Source: Marinobacterium aestuarii (GTDB taxonomy: Bacteria > Pseudomonadota > Gammaproteobacteria > Pseudomonadales > Balneatricaceae). From it: DNA of 64,000 nucleotides. Positions 8,024 to 18,067 of this stretch are shown here, in pieces. Within the stretch, counting starts at the first letter, position 1. Each line of letters begins with the position of its first letter. The stretch is from NCBI RefSeq assembly GCF_001651805.1, contig NZ_CP015839.1, positions 3,348,001 to 3,412,000 on the forward strand. Reading direction: 5' to 3'. Under the pieces are notes generated by a model that made no database searches, was not told the DNA's origin, and saw only the letters and a program-made list of their open reading frames with translations. Both the position numbers and the translations under genes were made by a program.

Positions 8024-11000
8024 CTAGTTTAAAGTTTGCAGTGTGCGCCCATCCACCGGGCTCTGCTGCGGCTCACCGCCGGCAACATCAAACGCCTTGT
8101 AGCGTCCCATCAGCATGAACGCCGCCGGTACAAAGTAGAACGACAGCAGAGTCGTCAGCACAGTGCCGCCGGCAATGGCAATGGCGAACGGCGGCCAGAA
8201 ACCACCCCCAGCCAGGATCAGCGGCAAAAAGCCCCCCACCGTGGTGATAGTGGTGGAGCCAATATGGCGGCTGCAGCTTTGCACCGCGTGCACAATTGCG
8301 GCGGGGTCTCCCCGCACCGCCAGGGCATCGGCCTTGAGTTCGGCCAGAATAACGATGGCGGCGTTGATCGCCAGCCCCATCAGCCCCAGCAGACCGATAA
8401 TCACGGTAAAGCCAAAGGGGTATGAGAACAGGTAAACGCTGAGCAAACCGAGCCCCGCTGACTGCAGCGCCGACAGAAAAATAAGCATGCTGATGCGAAA
8501 CGAATTGAATGACAGCACCACCACCGTGATCAGCAGGGTCAGTATCACGCCCAGGCTCGCCATCAGGTTGCCTACGGCATCGTTGCGCCCAGCCGACTCA
8601 CCGCCAAACTCCATACGATAGCCCGCAGGCAGATGGAAGCCGGCGTCTTCCAGATTATGTCGGAACTCCGCCAGTGCGACCGAGGCCAGCACACCTGCAC
8701 GCAGATAGCCCTCCACGACATTAACGCGCTGGCCATCACGCCTTGGAATGGCGCCACGGCTGGGCTCCAGCTCCAGGCTCGCCAGAGCCGACAGCGGTAT
8801 ATTGCCGCCGGCACGGGGTGAGGTGAGGCTCAGGTTGGCCAGATCCTGCAATTCGCGGCGCTCTTCATTGCCCACCCGCACCCGCACCGGCACCGATTCG
8901 GTGCTTTCCAGAATGCTGCCACCGGTGACACCGCTGAGCGTACCCTGAAGCGCGCCAGCCATGCCCTGCAGCGTGAAGCCACTGATCTGACCCGCTGCTT
9001 CATCGACCCTTACCCGCACCTTGGGTGTCCCCGGCTGCAGGGTCGCGCGACTGTGAATCACGTCTTGGGTTCTGGAAAGCACCTCACGCGCCTGCTGACC
9101 AAGAGCCTGCAGCTGGTCAAGATTGGGGCCATAGAGGCGCAGTTCGATGGGGGCGTTGAACGGCGGCCCCTGCTCCAGCGTGCGCACCAGGATCTGCGCT
9201 TCGGGCAACAGATCATCGAGCTTGCGCTGCAGTTGCGGAATCAGGCGGTTGGCGATGCGAAAATCGTGGGTACTGACCATCGCCTGGCCAAAGTTCGGCG
9301 CCCCCTGCTGCCCCCCAATCATGTTGTAGTAAAAGGCCGGCGCGCTGTTGCCCAGAAACCACTGCACCGAATCGACTCCGGGCGTATTCTGCAGCAGCGC
9401 ACTGACCTCGGCACTGACACGACGGGTTTCGACGATGCTGGTCTGGGCCGGCAGATACATCTCGATCTGAAACATGTCCCGGTCCGAGGGCGGGAAAAAC
9501 TGCTCCTTGAGCTGGCCGGCGCTGATAAAGCCGGTCAGCGGAATCAGAAACAGCAGCAAGATCGCCATCCTGGGGAAACGCAGCACGATTTGCAGCGAGC
9601 GTCGGAACAGCCGCGCCAGCCCGTCCAGCTGCACGCCCTGCTGATACCAGTGCGTCTGACTGGCATCACCTGCGCGCAGAAAACGCCCGGCCAGCACCGC
9701 CACCACGCTGTGGGAAATCAGGTAGGAGCCAATCAGTGCAAAGATCACGCTCAGGGCAATGCCGCCGACGAACTCCCCCGCCGGCCCCGGCATCAGCACT
9801 ATGGGCATGAAGGCCAGAATGGTGGTGAGAGTCGAGCCCAGCAGCGGCAGCCAGAGGTGGCGCAGGGACCGGATAACCGCCTCAATGGCACTCAGCCCCT
9901 GGCGCCGGCGCTGGGCGATGGTATCGGCCATGACGATGGCGTTATCCACCATGATGCCCAGGGCCACCACCAACCCGGTCACCGACATCTGATGAATCGG
10001 CAGACCGTAATATTTCATCACTGTCAGGGTAAAAAGCACCGTAAGCGGCAGGGAAAAGGTAACGATCAGTGCCGAACGCCAGCCCAGGGTCACCAGCAGT
10101 ACCAGCGCAATCAGGCTGAACCCCAGCAGGATATTGTTCACCAGTTCGCCCAGACGACGCTCGGTATAGTGGTTCTGATCAAACAGGATTTCGGCCTCTA
10201 TATTGCCCGGCAGCTGCTCGGAAAACTGCGCCAGGTCCGCCCGCAGCGCAGCGCTCCAGCGATCGATGCGCAAATCCGGCAACATGCGCACCGCCACCAC
10301 AACGGCGGCCTCGCCATCAATGATCGCCAGCTCCTGTTCGGGCCATTTCAGGCTGCGGCGTACCTCGGCCAGATCCCCCAGGCGCAAGAGATAGCCATTG
10401 GCATCACTGGCCAGAGGAATCTGGCGGATGCGATCGAGTGAGTCCAGCGCGCCTGCGAGCTCCACCTGCAGCTGATTGTGATCATTGTTGAGCTGGCCTG
10501 CGGACACCTTGGCGTCGGCGCCCTGGATGCGCTGCGCAATCTGGGCCGGCGTCAGGTGCAGGTTGCTGGCCAGATGCGGATTGATCTGCACCAGAATTTC
10601 TTCGTCCTGCTCGCCGAACAGATCCACGAAGTCAGTGCCCGGCAGGGCGCGCATGCGATCGCGCAGCGCCTTGCCGTAGCGCCCGAGGATGGCAAGATCA
10701 GCCTCGGTTGTGGCGTGCCACTTGAGGGCGATCAGGCTGGTGAAGGCATAGCCGCGGTCATCGTCCAGTTCCGGCTTGCTGGCGCCAGGCGGCAGCAGGG
10801 AGGTCACATCCCCCAGCAGATCCCGCGTGCGCGACCAGATAGGCCGGGGGGCGGTCACGCTGTCTTTGAGTTCAATCTTGACCATCGAAATACCGGGGCG
10901 GGAGGTCGAGGTCAGGTGCTTGATCTCGGCCAGGGTGCGCAGTTCGTTTTCGATTTTCTCGCTCACCTGGGCCTCGACCCGCTCGGCACTGGCCCCCGGC

Positions 11001-11143
11001 AAATGGGTAATAACGATGGCCTGGCGGTTGAGAATGCGCGGGTCTTCGGTGCGCGGCAAGGTGGTGAGTGCGCCTACGCCCGCCACAATCAGCACCGCCA
11101 CCAGCAGTGTCAGCAGGCGGCCGTTCTGCAGCAGGCGCCTCAT
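8024..11143 (-). CDS. RND efflux transporter permease (AcrB/AcrD/AcrF family)
   Basis: This 1039-residue inner-membrane proton-driven pump has the two-fold RND plan. There is an N-terminal helix, a large periplasmic porter loop (about 35-330), helices 2-6, a second N-terminal-like helix near 525, a second porter loop, and C-terminal helices. The proton-relay helix 4 reads GIMVDNAIVMADT, keeping the first Asp with Asn at the second position, as in many non-AcrB relatives. It overlaps its adaptor gene by 4 bp (ATGA), so the two are translationally coupled. No outer-membrane TolC-like gene is next to it. The divergent TetR gene is the likely repressor. Substrates cannot be told, but the hydrophobe/amphiphile efflux branch fits better than the metal branch. 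Confidence 0.92.
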   Translation of the reverse strand: MRRLLQNGRLLTLLVAVLIVAGVGALTTLPRTEDPRILNRQAIVITHLPGASAERVEAQVSEKIENELRTLAEIKHLTSTSRPGISMVKIELKDSVTAPRPIWSRTRDLLGDVTSLLPPGASKPELDDDRGYAFTSLIALKWHATTEADLAILGRYGKALRDRMRALPGTDFVDLFGEQDEEILVQINPHLASNLHLTPAQIAQRIQGADAKVSAGQLNNDHNQLQVELAGALDSLDRIRQIPLASDANGYLLRLGDLAEVRRSLKWPEQELAIIDGEAAVVVAVRMLPDLRIDRWSAALRADLAQFSEQLPGNIEAEILFDQNHYTERRLGELVNNILLGFSLIALVLLVTLGWRSALIVTFSLPLTVLFTLTVMKYYGLPIHQMSVTGLVVALGIMVDNAIVMADTIAQRRRQGLSAIEAVIRSLRHLWLPLLGSTLTTILAFMPIVLMPGPAGEFVGGIALSVIFALIGSYLISHSVVAVLAGRFLRAGDASQTHWYQQGVQLDGLARLFRRSLQIVLRFPRMAILLLFLIPLTGFISAGQLKEQFFPPSDRDMFQIEMYLPAQTSIVETRRVSAEVSALLQNTPGVDSVQWFLGNSAPAFYYNMIGGQQGAPNFGQAMVSTHDFRIANRLIPQLQRKLDDLLPEAQILVRTLEQGPPFNAPIELRLYGPNLDQLQALGQQAREVLSRTQDVIHSRATLQPGTPKVRVRVDEAAGQISGFTLQGMAGALQGTLSGVTGGSILESTESVPVRVRVGNEERRELQDLANLSLTSPRAGGNIPLSALASLELEPSRGAIPRRDGQRVNVVEGYLRAGVLASVALAEFRHNLEDAGFHLPAGYRMEFGGESAGRNDAVGNLMASLGVILTLLITVVVLSFNSFRISMLIFLSALQSAGLGLLSVYLFSYPFGFTVIIGLLGLMGLAINAAIVILAELKADALAVRGDPAAIVHAVQSCSRHIGSTTITTVGGFLPLILAGGGFWPPFAIAIAGGTVLTTLLSFYFVPAAFMLMGRYKAFDVAGGEPQQSPVDGRTLQTLN

Positions 11144-12321
11144 GACTCAGGGCCCGCCACAGGTGCCGTTGCCGTGGGAGTGATAGCCGCAAGCTTGACG
11201 ATCTGGCCCGGTACCAGACGCTGCAGGCCTGCGCTCAGTACCCGCTCGCCATCGGCCAGCGCGCCTGTCACGTAGGCATCGGTGGCGGTGGCATGCAGCA
11301 CCTGAACATCGCGACTCTGCAGCTCATAGAGCCCGGCCTCCGCCTGGGGCTCCAGACTGTAGATATTCCAGAGCCCGCGCAGGCCGTCGGTCAGTGCGCT
11401 CAGTGGCACCCAGTAGCCGGGCTGCTGGAAACTTTGTTCCAGCGCCAGATAGGCCAGTTCGCCGTTCACAGATAAGGCACCGGCCGGCAGTTCCAGCCGC
11501 AGCGATACGGTGCGGGTAATGGGGTCCACATCAAAGCCCTTGGTCAGCAGACGTGCACTCAGCTGCCGTGTGCCCAGGCGCACATCCAGCTGCTGCTGCG
11601 CGTGCAACTGCTCCAGCATGTCCACCGGCACACCGACGTGCACCTCGGCCGGGCCGCTCTGCAACAGGGTAAACGCAGGACTGCCGGCACCGACCACCTC
11701 GCCTTCGTCAGTCAGACGGCGGCTGATCTGGGCGCTGTAGGGTGCCCTCAGGGTGGATTTATCAATGCGCAGCTGACTGGCGGCCAGGGATGCATGCACC
11801 CGCGCCCGGGTGGCCTGCAGACCCTTTTGCCGTGCCTGCAGCTCATCCAGGCTTTGCTCGGAGCTAAAGCCGCGCTTGTTGAGGGAGTTCAGTCGTTTGA
11901 GGTTGGCCTGCACCAGCGCCAGATCCGCCTGGGTCTGCTGCAGCTGGGCCTGCAGCTCCTGGCGTTCAATGTGCAGTAGTTCTGTGTCCTGCTCCGCCAG
12001 CACAGCGCCCTTGAGCACGGTTTCACCTTCATCGGCCAGCAGTTTTGCCACCTTGCCGCTCTGCTCGAAACCGATGCTGGCGCTTTGCCGCGCCTGCACC
12101 TTGCCGATAAAGGTGCGCCTGAGCGCGTAACCTGGCTGCTGCTGTAACACCTGACTGCGGGCAACATGATAATTGGCGGGGGCCGCCTGGGTGGCATCGG
12201 AATCCGCGCAACCGGCCAGAGTCGCGACCAGCCCCGTGCCCGCCAGGAACAGCAGCCCGCGCAGGGCCTGCGATCGCAGGCGTGCACCCGCCTTTAAAGA
12301 GACAACTTGCCGGGTATTCAT
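11140..12321 (-). CDS. RND efflux periplasmic adaptor (membrane fusion protein), lipoprotein
   Basis: This 393-residue adaptor links the downstream permease to an outer-membrane channel. The N-terminus carries a hydrophobic stretch ending in the lipobox LAGC (Cys about 38), so it is probably lipid-anchored. Next come the lipoyl-like half motif FEQSGKVAKLLADEGETV, a long coiled-coil hairpin (LQAQLQQTQADLALVQANL...LQARQKGLQATR), the second half LRAPYSAQISRRLTDEGEVV, and a beta-barrel domain. It is the first gene of a two-gene operon read away from tetR. The stop overlaps the permease start by 4 bp. Confidence 0.9.
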   Translation of the reverse strand: MNTRQVVSLKAGARLRSQALRGLLFLAGTGLVATLAGCADSDATQAAPANYHVARSQVLQQQPGYALRRTFIGKVQARQSASIGFEQSGKVAKLLADEGETVLKGAVLAEQDTELLHIERQELQAQLQQTQADLALVQANLKRLNSLNKRGFSSEQSLDELQARQKGLQATRARVHASLAASQLRIDKSTLRAPYSAQISRRLTDEGEVVGAGSPAFTLLQSGPAEVHVGVPVDMLEQLHAQQQLDVRLGTRQLSARLLTKGFDVDPITRTVSLRLELPAGALSVNGELAYLALEQSFQQPGYWVPLSALTDGLRGLWNIYSLEPQAEAGLYELQSRDVQVLHATATDAYVTGALADGERVLSAGLQRLVPGQIVKLAAITPTATAPVAGPES

Positions 12322-12351
12322 GTTACATTCGCCCGCTGATGAACTTGAAAG

Positions 12352-12412
12352 ACTGGACTGTCTAGTCTAGTAATGAACGGAAGTCTAGGCTTGTTAAACT
12401 AGACTGTCCAGT
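12352..12412. promoter_or_regulatory. paired palindromic operators between RND operon and TetR gene
   Basis: Two 15-bp near-palindromes, ACTGGACTGTCTAGT (12352-12366) and ACTAGACTGTCCAGT (12398-12412), fit ACTRGAC-T-GTCYAGT and are inverted copies of each other with centres 46 bp apart. They lie in the divergent gap in front of the adaptor and tetR genes, the expected place for autoregulation by the TetR protein. A further half-site pair, AGTCTAG at 12382-12388 and CTAGACT at 12399-12405, overlaps them. Confidence 0.72.
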
Positions 12413-12429
12413 ATGATTTATGGTGCCCG

Positions 12430-13038
12430 ATGAGCAAAGCCAGAACCAAGAGTGAAGAAAAACGTATCCTGATACTCAATGCGGCGATGAAGCTGTTCAC
12501 CGAGCAGGGATTTTCCACCACCAGTATGGATCAGATCGCCCGCCAGGCCGGCGTGTCGAAACAGACGGTCTACAGCCATTTCGGCAACAAGGAAGACCTT
12601 TTTGTCGATGCCGTGGGATGCAAGTGTGTCGCCCACGACCTGACCGCAGCCATGTTCGAACCCGGTGACAATACGCCGGCGCAGCTGCTCAATATCGCCG
12701 AAAATTTTTCCAGGTTGCTGCTCTCCCGGGAATCGATCCAGGTATCGCGCACCTGCATCAGCGAGGCGGAAAGTTACCCCGAGCTGTCGCGGCTGTTTTT
12801 CGCCGCCGGCCCCGAACGGGTGATCGGCCTGATGAGCCAGCTACTGCAACAATTCGACAGCCGTGGGCAGCTGCGGGTCCCGGAGCCGCGCTTCGCGGCG
12901 GTGCAGTTTCTCAATATGGTCCACGGCGAACAGCGCATGCGGCTGGAACTCAATGCCGGCGGTCTGCTCAGCGACGCCGAACACCAGCGTTATGTGCAAG
13001 ACTGCGTACAGATGTTCCTGCGGGCCTATGCCGCCTGA
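12430..13038 (+). CDS. TetR/AcrR-family transcriptional regulator
   Basis: This 202-residue regulator has an N-terminal TetR helix-turn-helix (about residues 12-58: ILNAAMKLFTEQGFSTTSMDQIARQAGVSKQTVYSHFGNKEDLF in segments) and a variable C-terminal ligand/dimer domain resembling TetR_C_7-type regulators of efflux pumps. It is transcribed away from the RND adaptor/permease pair, and the shared gap carries two matching palindromes, so it very probably represses the pump and itself. The inducer is unknown. Confidence 0.9.
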   Translation: MSKARTKSEEKRILILNAAMKLFTEQGFSTTSMDQIARQAGVSKQTVYSHFGNKEDLFVDAVGCKCVAHDLTAAMFEPGDNTPAQLLNIAENFSRLLLSRESIQVSRTCISEAESYPELSRLFFAAGPERVIGLMSQLLQQFDSRGQLRVPEPRFAAVQFLNMVHGEQRMRLELNAGGLLSDAEHQRYVQDCVQMFLRAYAA

Positions 13039-13150
13039 GTGACCCCGCGCCTTAGCCCCGGCACCACCGCTGCGGTTTGTCCCCCCCGCCACGCCTTTCC
13101 TGTGCCAGCGCCTACACTGCATAGCAGACGACAAACAGGCTGAGGCAACC

Positions 13151-13966
13151 ATGGCTGGCGATTTCCAGGTTCGATTCTGGGGCGTGCGCGGCTCCATACC
13201 CTGCCCCGGGCAGGATACCCTGCTCTATGGCGGCAACACCTCCTGCGTGGAGGTGCGCGCGGGCGAGCGCCTGCTTATTCTCGATGCCGGCAGCGGCCTG
13301 CAGCACCTAGGCCAGCAGCTAAAAGGCAGCATTGATGCCGACCTGTTACTGAGCCACCTGCACTACGACCATATTCTGGGGCTGCCCTTCTTTGCCCCGG
13401 CCTACGATGCCGGCAGTCGGTTGCGGATCTGGGCCGGCAATTGCAACGGCGGTATTGAAGCTACATTGCAGCAATATCTGCAGGCACCGTTTTTCCCGGT
13501 ACCGCTGCACCGGATGGCAGCCCACATCCGCTTTGAGGACTTTAACGTCGGCGATAGCCTTGCAGTGTCCACCTCGGTAAGGGTGCTGACCTGCGGCCTG
13601 AACCATCCCGACGGCGCCACCGCCTACCGCATCGAATACGACGGGCGTGCACTCTGTTATGTCACCGATACCGAGCACCCGGCCGAGGGTCAGGACGAGG
13701 CTCTTGTGCGCCTTATCCGTGACGCCGATATCGTGATCTACGATGCCACCTACAACAACAGCGATTATCCGGCCCACCGTGGCTGGGGACATTCCACCTG
13801 GGAAGCGGGTCTGGCGCTGTGCGAGGCGGCCGGTGTGCGCCGGCTGGTGGTATTCCACCACGCTCCCGAGCGCACCGACGCCGAACTGCAACAACTGGAC
13901 ACCGAACTGCAGAAACGCAGGCCAGGCTCGGTTGTCGCGCGCGAAGGCCTGGTACTGCAGTTGTGA
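13151..13966 (+). CDS. metallo-beta-lactamase-fold hydrolase
   Basis: The 271-residue protein has the MBL-fold metal motif HLHYDH (about residues 64-69 of SHLHYDHILG), further ligands in LNHPDGATAY and YVTDTEH, and the late His in VVFHHAPERTD. The opening VRFWGVRGSIPCPG is typical of the subgroup often annotated as phosphoribosyl-1,2-cyclic-phosphodiesterase-like or cAMP phosphodiesterase-like. The next gene, 57 bases downstream, encodes a cyclic-nucleotide-binding domain. That pairing is common and suggests a nucleotide-signal link, but the substrate is unproven. Confidence 0.85.
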   Translation: MAGDFQVRFWGVRGSIPCPGQDTLLYGGNTSCVEVRAGERLLILDAGSGLQHLGQQLKGSIDADLLLSHLHYDHILGLPFFAPAYDAGSRLRIWAGNCNGGIEATLQQYLQAPFFPVPLHRMAAHIRFEDFNVGDSLAVSTSVRVLTCGLNHPDGATAYRIEYDGRALCYVTDTEHPAEGQDEALVRLIRDADIVIYDATYNNSDYPAHRGWGHSTWEAGLALCEAAGVRRLVVFHHAPERTDAELQQLDTELQKRRPGSVVAREGLVLQL

Positions 13967-14023
13967 ACATAAGCCAAGGGAGACTGCACGACAGGCCCCT
14001 GAGGCAGACAAGAGACAAGCGCC

Positions 14024-14494
14024 ATGACTCACACACAGCTATCCCTGTTACAGCAGATGCCGATCTTTGGTGGTATTACCGACGAAATGCTGGAGTTTCT
14101 GCTGCAGCGCACCCGTACCGAGCAGTGCGCGGCCGGCGATTTTTTCTTTCGCGAGGGCGACAAGGCCGAAGAACTCTTCGTGCTGGAGCGCGGCAAGGTG
14201 GAGATTCTGCGCCACTGGCAGGGCCGTGAATACTGCATCAGCACCATGGGCCCGGGGGACTGCTTTGGCGAAATGGCCCTGATCGACTTTTGCCCGCGCA
14301 GCGCCAGCGTACGGGCGCTGGAGGACTGCAGCGCCATCGAACTCTCCGCCACCGACCTGCAGGAGCTCTATGGCAAGGACCCGGCCCAGTTCACCATGAT
14401 TTACATGAACCTGGGCCGTGAACTGAGCCGGCGCCTGCGCGACGTAAACGACCTGCTGTTCAAGGCCGGGCTGCAGAGCCAGAAAGCGCAGTAA
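14024..14494 (+). CDS. cyclic nucleotide-binding domain protein without DNA-binding domain
   Basis: The 156-residue protein is one Crp-like cNMP-binding beta-roll (about residues 8-125). It shows FFREGDKAEELFVLERGKVEI and the phosphate-binding-cassette region GDCFGEMALIDFCPRSASVRA, which retains the FGE and R/S residues that contact cyclic nucleotide phosphate. A C-terminal helix (ELSRRLRDVNDLLF) follows and there is no helix-turn-helix, so it is not a classical Crp regulator. It probably forms a unit with the upstream MBL-fold gene. cAMP or cGMP binding is inferred only. Confidence 0.85.
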   Translation: MTHTQLSLLQQMPIFGGITDEMLEFLLQRTRTEQCAAGDFFFREGDKAEELFVLERGKVEILRHWQGREYCISTMGPGDCFGEMALIDFCPRSASVRALEDCSAIELSATDLQELYGKDPAQFTMIYMNLGRELSRRLRDVNDLLFKAGLQSQKAQ

Positions 14495-14524
14495 GCTTTA
14501 AGCCATGAGCCTTAAGCTGGATGC

Positions 14525-16018
14525 TTAAAGCCCGTGCCGCGCAGACAACGACTGCCGATATCGGGCATAGGCGGCCTCATAGGCAAGCACCGACTCAGGA
14601 TCAGGATTCAGGCCGCTGTCTTCATCCAGCACCACATAACGCTCGCACAGGGACTCCAGCGAGACACTCAGCCCCTTTGCATGACCGTCACACCAAATCG
14701 CCTGAATGGCCGCCCCTAGCGCTGCAGCCTCGCCGATGCGGGGACAGATCACCGGCGCCTGCATAATATCTGCGATCATCTGACGCCAGAGCGCACTTTT
14801 GGCACCCCCGCCAATCAGGCGGATCTGCCGCACCTCGATACCGGCGTCCCGCATCAGGTCGAGCCCGTAGCGCAGGCCAAAACTGGTGCCCTCCAGCACC
14901 CCACGACACAGATTCGCCGGCGTCAGGTTCTGCATGTTGAGCCCCAGCAGGCTGCCACTGGCATTCGGCAGCGCCGGCACCCGCTCGCCGTTGAAGAACG
15001 GCAGCAGGGTGATACCCTCGCAACCGATGGGCGCCTTGGCCGCCGCCCGATTAAAATCATCCAGATTCAGGCCGAATAGCTCACGCACCGCATTGGCGGC
15101 CGAGGTCAGATTCATGGTGCAGATCAGCGGCAGCCAGCCATTGCTCGACGAGCAGAAAGGCGCCAGTAACCCCGAGCCCTCCTGCCCCGGCGTCTGATCG
15201 CTAAAGGCATATAGGGTGCCAGAGGTGCCCAGACTCAGTGTCACTATGCCTGCACTCATATTGCCGGTGCCTATGGCCCCCATCATGTTGTCGCCACCGC
15301 CGCTGGAGACCCGCACCTGCGACCCCAGCCCCAGCCGTGCGGCCAGCTCTGGCCGTACAAACCCCACCGCCTGATGCGCTTCACGCAGTGGCGGCAGCGC
15401 CCGCTCCAGCTGACCATCAGGGGCGATCAGCGCCAGCACTTCGGGCACCCAGCGCCGGCTGCGGATATCGAAATAACCGGTGCCTGAGGCATCACCATAT
15501 TCGGCGGCGATTTCACCCGTCAGCCAGTAATTGATGTAATCGTGGGGCAGCAGAATATGGGCGATACGCCCGAAGGTTTCAGGTTCGTGCTGTTTGAGCC
15601 ACAGCAGCTTGGACAGCGTATAGCCGGTGGCCAGCGTCAAGCCAAGGCGTGCCCGGGAGCCCTCTTCGCCGCCGAGCAGCGCCAGCAGTTCGGCATTTTG
15701 CGGCGCGGTTTCGGTATCGCACCAGAGCTTCGCCGGGCGTATCACGGCACCGCTGGCGTCCAGCACGACCAGACCATGCTGCTGCCCGGACACACCTATG
15801 CCGCGAATCGCCTGGCTATCGATACCGGCCTGGGCCAGCGCCTGCCGGTAAGCCTGCTCAAAAGCGTCGATCCACCACTGCGGCGCCTGTTCACGCCGGC
15901 CATTGGCGTCGCTGATCAGCGCATGGGGCGCATAACCCTCGCCGCAAATATGCCCCTGCTCGGCATCAAGAATCACCACCTTGGTGCCCTGGGTACCGCA
16001 ATCAATGCCCAGATACAT
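14525..16018 (-). CDS. xylB: xylulokinase
   Basis: The 497-residue FGGY-family sugar kinase phosphorylates D-xylulose to D-xylulose 5-phosphate. The N-terminal domain begins YLGIDCGTQGTKVVILD with the ATP-phosphate loop. The FGGY signature region reads CRGVLEGTSFGLRYGLDLM, followed by LIGGGAKSALWRQMIADI. It is the last gene of the polyol operon, three bases after the transketolase stop, equivalent in position and role to mtlY of Pseudomonas. Its product feeds directly into the transketolase and transaldolase encoded upstream. Confidence 0.93.
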   Translation of the reverse strand: MYLGIDCGTQGTKVVILDAEQGHICGEGYAPHALISDANGRREQAPQWWIDAFEQAYRQALAQAGIDSQAIRGIGVSGQQHGLVVLDASGAVIRPAKLWCDTETAPQNAELLALLGGEEGSRARLGLTLATGYTLSKLLWLKQHEPETFGRIAHILLPHDYINYWLTGEIAAEYGDASGTGYFDIRSRRWVPEVLALIAPDGQLERALPPLREAHQAVGFVRPELAARLGLGSQVRVSSGGGDNMMGAIGTGNMSAGIVTLSLGTSGTLYAFSDQTPGQEGSGLLAPFCSSSNGWLPLICTMNLTSAANAVRELFGLNLDDFNRAAAKAPIGCEGITLLPFFNGERVPALPNASGSLLGLNMQNLTPANLCRGVLEGTSFGLRYGLDLMRDAGIEVRQIRLIGGGAKSALWRQMIADIMQAPVICPRIGEAAALGAAIQAIWCDGHAKGLSVSLESLCERYVVLDEDSGLNPDPESVLAYEAAYARYRQSLSARHGL

Positions 16019-16021
16019 GGC

Positions 16022-18067
16022 CTATGCCCCTGTTGCTGCGGTTTTGCCATTGAGAGCCAGCACCGCCTGCGCCTTTTCAAGCAGGTGCGGCAGCGTAAAG
16101 CCAAAGTGCTGCAACAGGTCATCCGCCGGCGCCGACTCGCCGAAACTGCTGATGCCCATAACAGCGCCATCCAGGCCAACGTAGCGATACCAGGCATCCG
16201 GCTGCGCCATCTCGATGGCCAAGCGCGCTCGAACATTGGGCGGTAGCACCGCGTCACGGTAGCGCTGATCCTCGCGTTCAAAACGCTCTACACAGGGCAG
16301 CGATACCACTCGTACCGCCACGCCAGCGGCGGTCAGGGCATCGGCACCGGCCTGGGCCAGGGCGACCTCTGAACCGGTCGCCAGCAGAATCAGCTCAGGG
16401 GTTGCGGCACAGTCACGCAGCACATAGCCACCACGACGAATCTGTTGTGCCTGAAGTGTACTGCGAGCCTCGGCCGGCAAATTCTGCCGCGACAGTACCA
16501 GGGCACTCGGGCCATCGGACCGCTCCAGAGCGCAGCACCAGGCCATCGCGGTTTCGGTGTCGTCACAGGGGCGCCAGGTATCCAGATTCGGCGTCTGCCG
16601 CAAGCTCGGAATCTGCTCAATGGGCTGATGCGTCGGGCCATCTTCTCCCAGACCAATGGAGTCGTGGGTATAGACAAAGACAGTGCGCAACCCCATCAAC
16701 GCCGCCATGCGCACGGCATTGCGGGCGTATTCGGTAAACATCAGAAAGGTGCCGCCGTAGGGGATAAAGCCGCCGTGCAACGCCAAACCGTTCATGATGG
16801 CGCTCATGCCAAACTCGCGCACGCCATAGTGGATGTAGTTGCCTGCAGGCGCATCCGCCGTGACCGCCACCGAACCCGCCCATTGGGTCAGGTTGGACGG
16901 CGCCAGATCAGCCGAGCCCCCCAGCAATTCCGGCAATACGGGCCCCAGGGCTTCGAGCAGCAACTGCGAGCTCTTGCGGCTGGCCTGGGTGCGGGCGGCC
17001 TGCTGGGTGCGCTCGATCAAATCGTTGCGCAAGTGATCCCAGTCCGCCGGCAGATCACCGGCCAGGCGCCGCTCCAATTCTGCGCAAAGCGCAGGGTTGG
17101 CGGTCCGATAAGCCTCGAGTCGCTGCTGCCAGTCCTGCTCCAGCGCAGCACCGCGGGCGCGGCCATCCCAGTCGGCGTAGACCGAATCCGGCACTTCGAA
17201 GGGCCCATGGGGCCAGTCGAGCGCTGCGCGGGTCGCCGCGATTTCATCAGCGCCCAGGGGAGCACCATGGCATTCATGACTGCCGGCCTTGTTGGGCGCA
17301 CCAAAGCCGATGGTGGTCTTGCAGCAGATCAGCGTGGGGGCTGCGGTTTCCTGCCGCGCCACAACCAGCGCGCGCGCTATGGCCGCGGCATCATGGCCGT
17401 CCACTGCCTCAATTACCTGCCAGCCGTAGGCTCGAAAGCGCGCTGGCGTATCGTCGCTGAACCAGCCCTCAACCTCACCATCGATGGAGATGCCATTGTC
17501 GTCATAGACCACCACCAGTTTGCCCAGGCCCAGGGTACCGGCCAGGGAGCAGACCTCATGGGAAATACCTTCCATCAGGCAGCCGTCGCCGACAAAAGCA
17601 TAGGTGTGATGATTGATGATGTCGTGGTCAGGGCGGTTGAACTGCGCCGCCAGAATCTGTTCAGCCAGCGCCATGCCCACGGCATTGGCCAGCCCCTGCC
17701 CCAGCGGGCCTGTGGTGGTCTCGACCCCCGGTGTATAACCGTATTCGGGGTGGCCTGGGGTGCGTGAATGCAACTGACGGAAGTTTTTCAGCTCTTCAAT
17801 CGGCAGGTCATAACCACTCAGGTGCAGCAAGCTGTACAGCAGCATGGAACCGTGGCCGTTGGACAGCACGAAGCGGTCGCGATTGGGCCAGGCGGGATTG
17901 GCGGGATTGTGCCGGAGCTGATCACGCCACAGCACTTCGGCGATATCCGCCATCCCCAGGGGGGCACCGGGATGACCGGAGCCTGCCTGCTGCACCGCAT
18001 CCATGCTCAGCACCCGCAGGGCATTGGCGAGTGTGCGGCGATTCAGCTCTGTAGCCGCCATATTCAT
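16022..18067 (-). CDS. tkt: transketolase
   Basis: This 681-residue thiamine-diphosphate enzyme of the non-oxidative pentose phosphate pathway transfers two-carbon units from xylulose 5-phosphate. The N-terminal part has [18 protein letters not shown] and the ThDP motif [13 protein letters not shown]...[10 protein letters not shown]. The central pyrimidine domain has [27 protein letters not shown] and the C-terminal domain has [11 protein letters not shown]. Length is normal. The start overlaps the transaldolase stop by 4 bp. Placement in a polyol operon suggests an inducible, catabolic isoenzyme rather than the housekeeping copy. Confidence 0.95.
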   Translation of the reverse strand: MNMAATELNRRTLANALRVLSMDAVQQAGSGHPGAPLGMADIAEVLWRDQLRHNPANPAWPNRDRFVLSNGHGSMLLYSLLHLSGYDLPIEELKNFRQLHSRTPGHPEYGYTPGVETTTGPLGQGLANAVGMALAEQILAAQFNRPDHDIINHHTYAFVGDGCLMEGISHEVCSLAGTLGLGKLVVVYDDNGISIDGEVEGWFSDDTPARFRAYGWQVIEAVDGHDAAAIARALVVARQETAAPTLICCKTTIGFGAPNKAGSHECHGAPLGADEIAATRAALDWPHGPFEVPDSVYADWDGRARGAALEQDWQQRLEAYRTANPALCAELERRLAGDLPADWDHLRNDLIERTQQAARTQASRKSSQLLLEALGPVLPELLGGSADLAPSNLTQWAGSVAVTADAPAGNYIHYGVREFGMSAIMNGLALHGGFIPYGGTFLMFTEYARNAVRMAALMGLRTVFVYTHDSIGLGEDGPTHQPIEQIPSLRQTPNLDTWRPCDDTETAMAWCCALERSDGPSALVLSRQNLPAEARSTLQAQQIRRGGYVLRDCAATPELILLATGSEVALAQAGADALTAAGVAVRVVSLPCVERFEREDQRYRDAVLPPNVRARLAIEMAQPDAWYRYVGLDGAVMGISSFGESAPADDLLQHFGFTLPHLLEKAQAVLALNGKTAATGA

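Noticed and set aside
9053-10441. 462-codon plus-strand frame opposite the RND permease
   Set aside because: It is the antisense shadow of a high-GC gene: Gln/His/Arg-rich translation with no domain resemblance.
16445-17767. 440-codon plus-strand frame opposite transketolase
   Set aside because: Antisense artefact of codon bias. Transketolase motifs on the minus strand explain the sequence.
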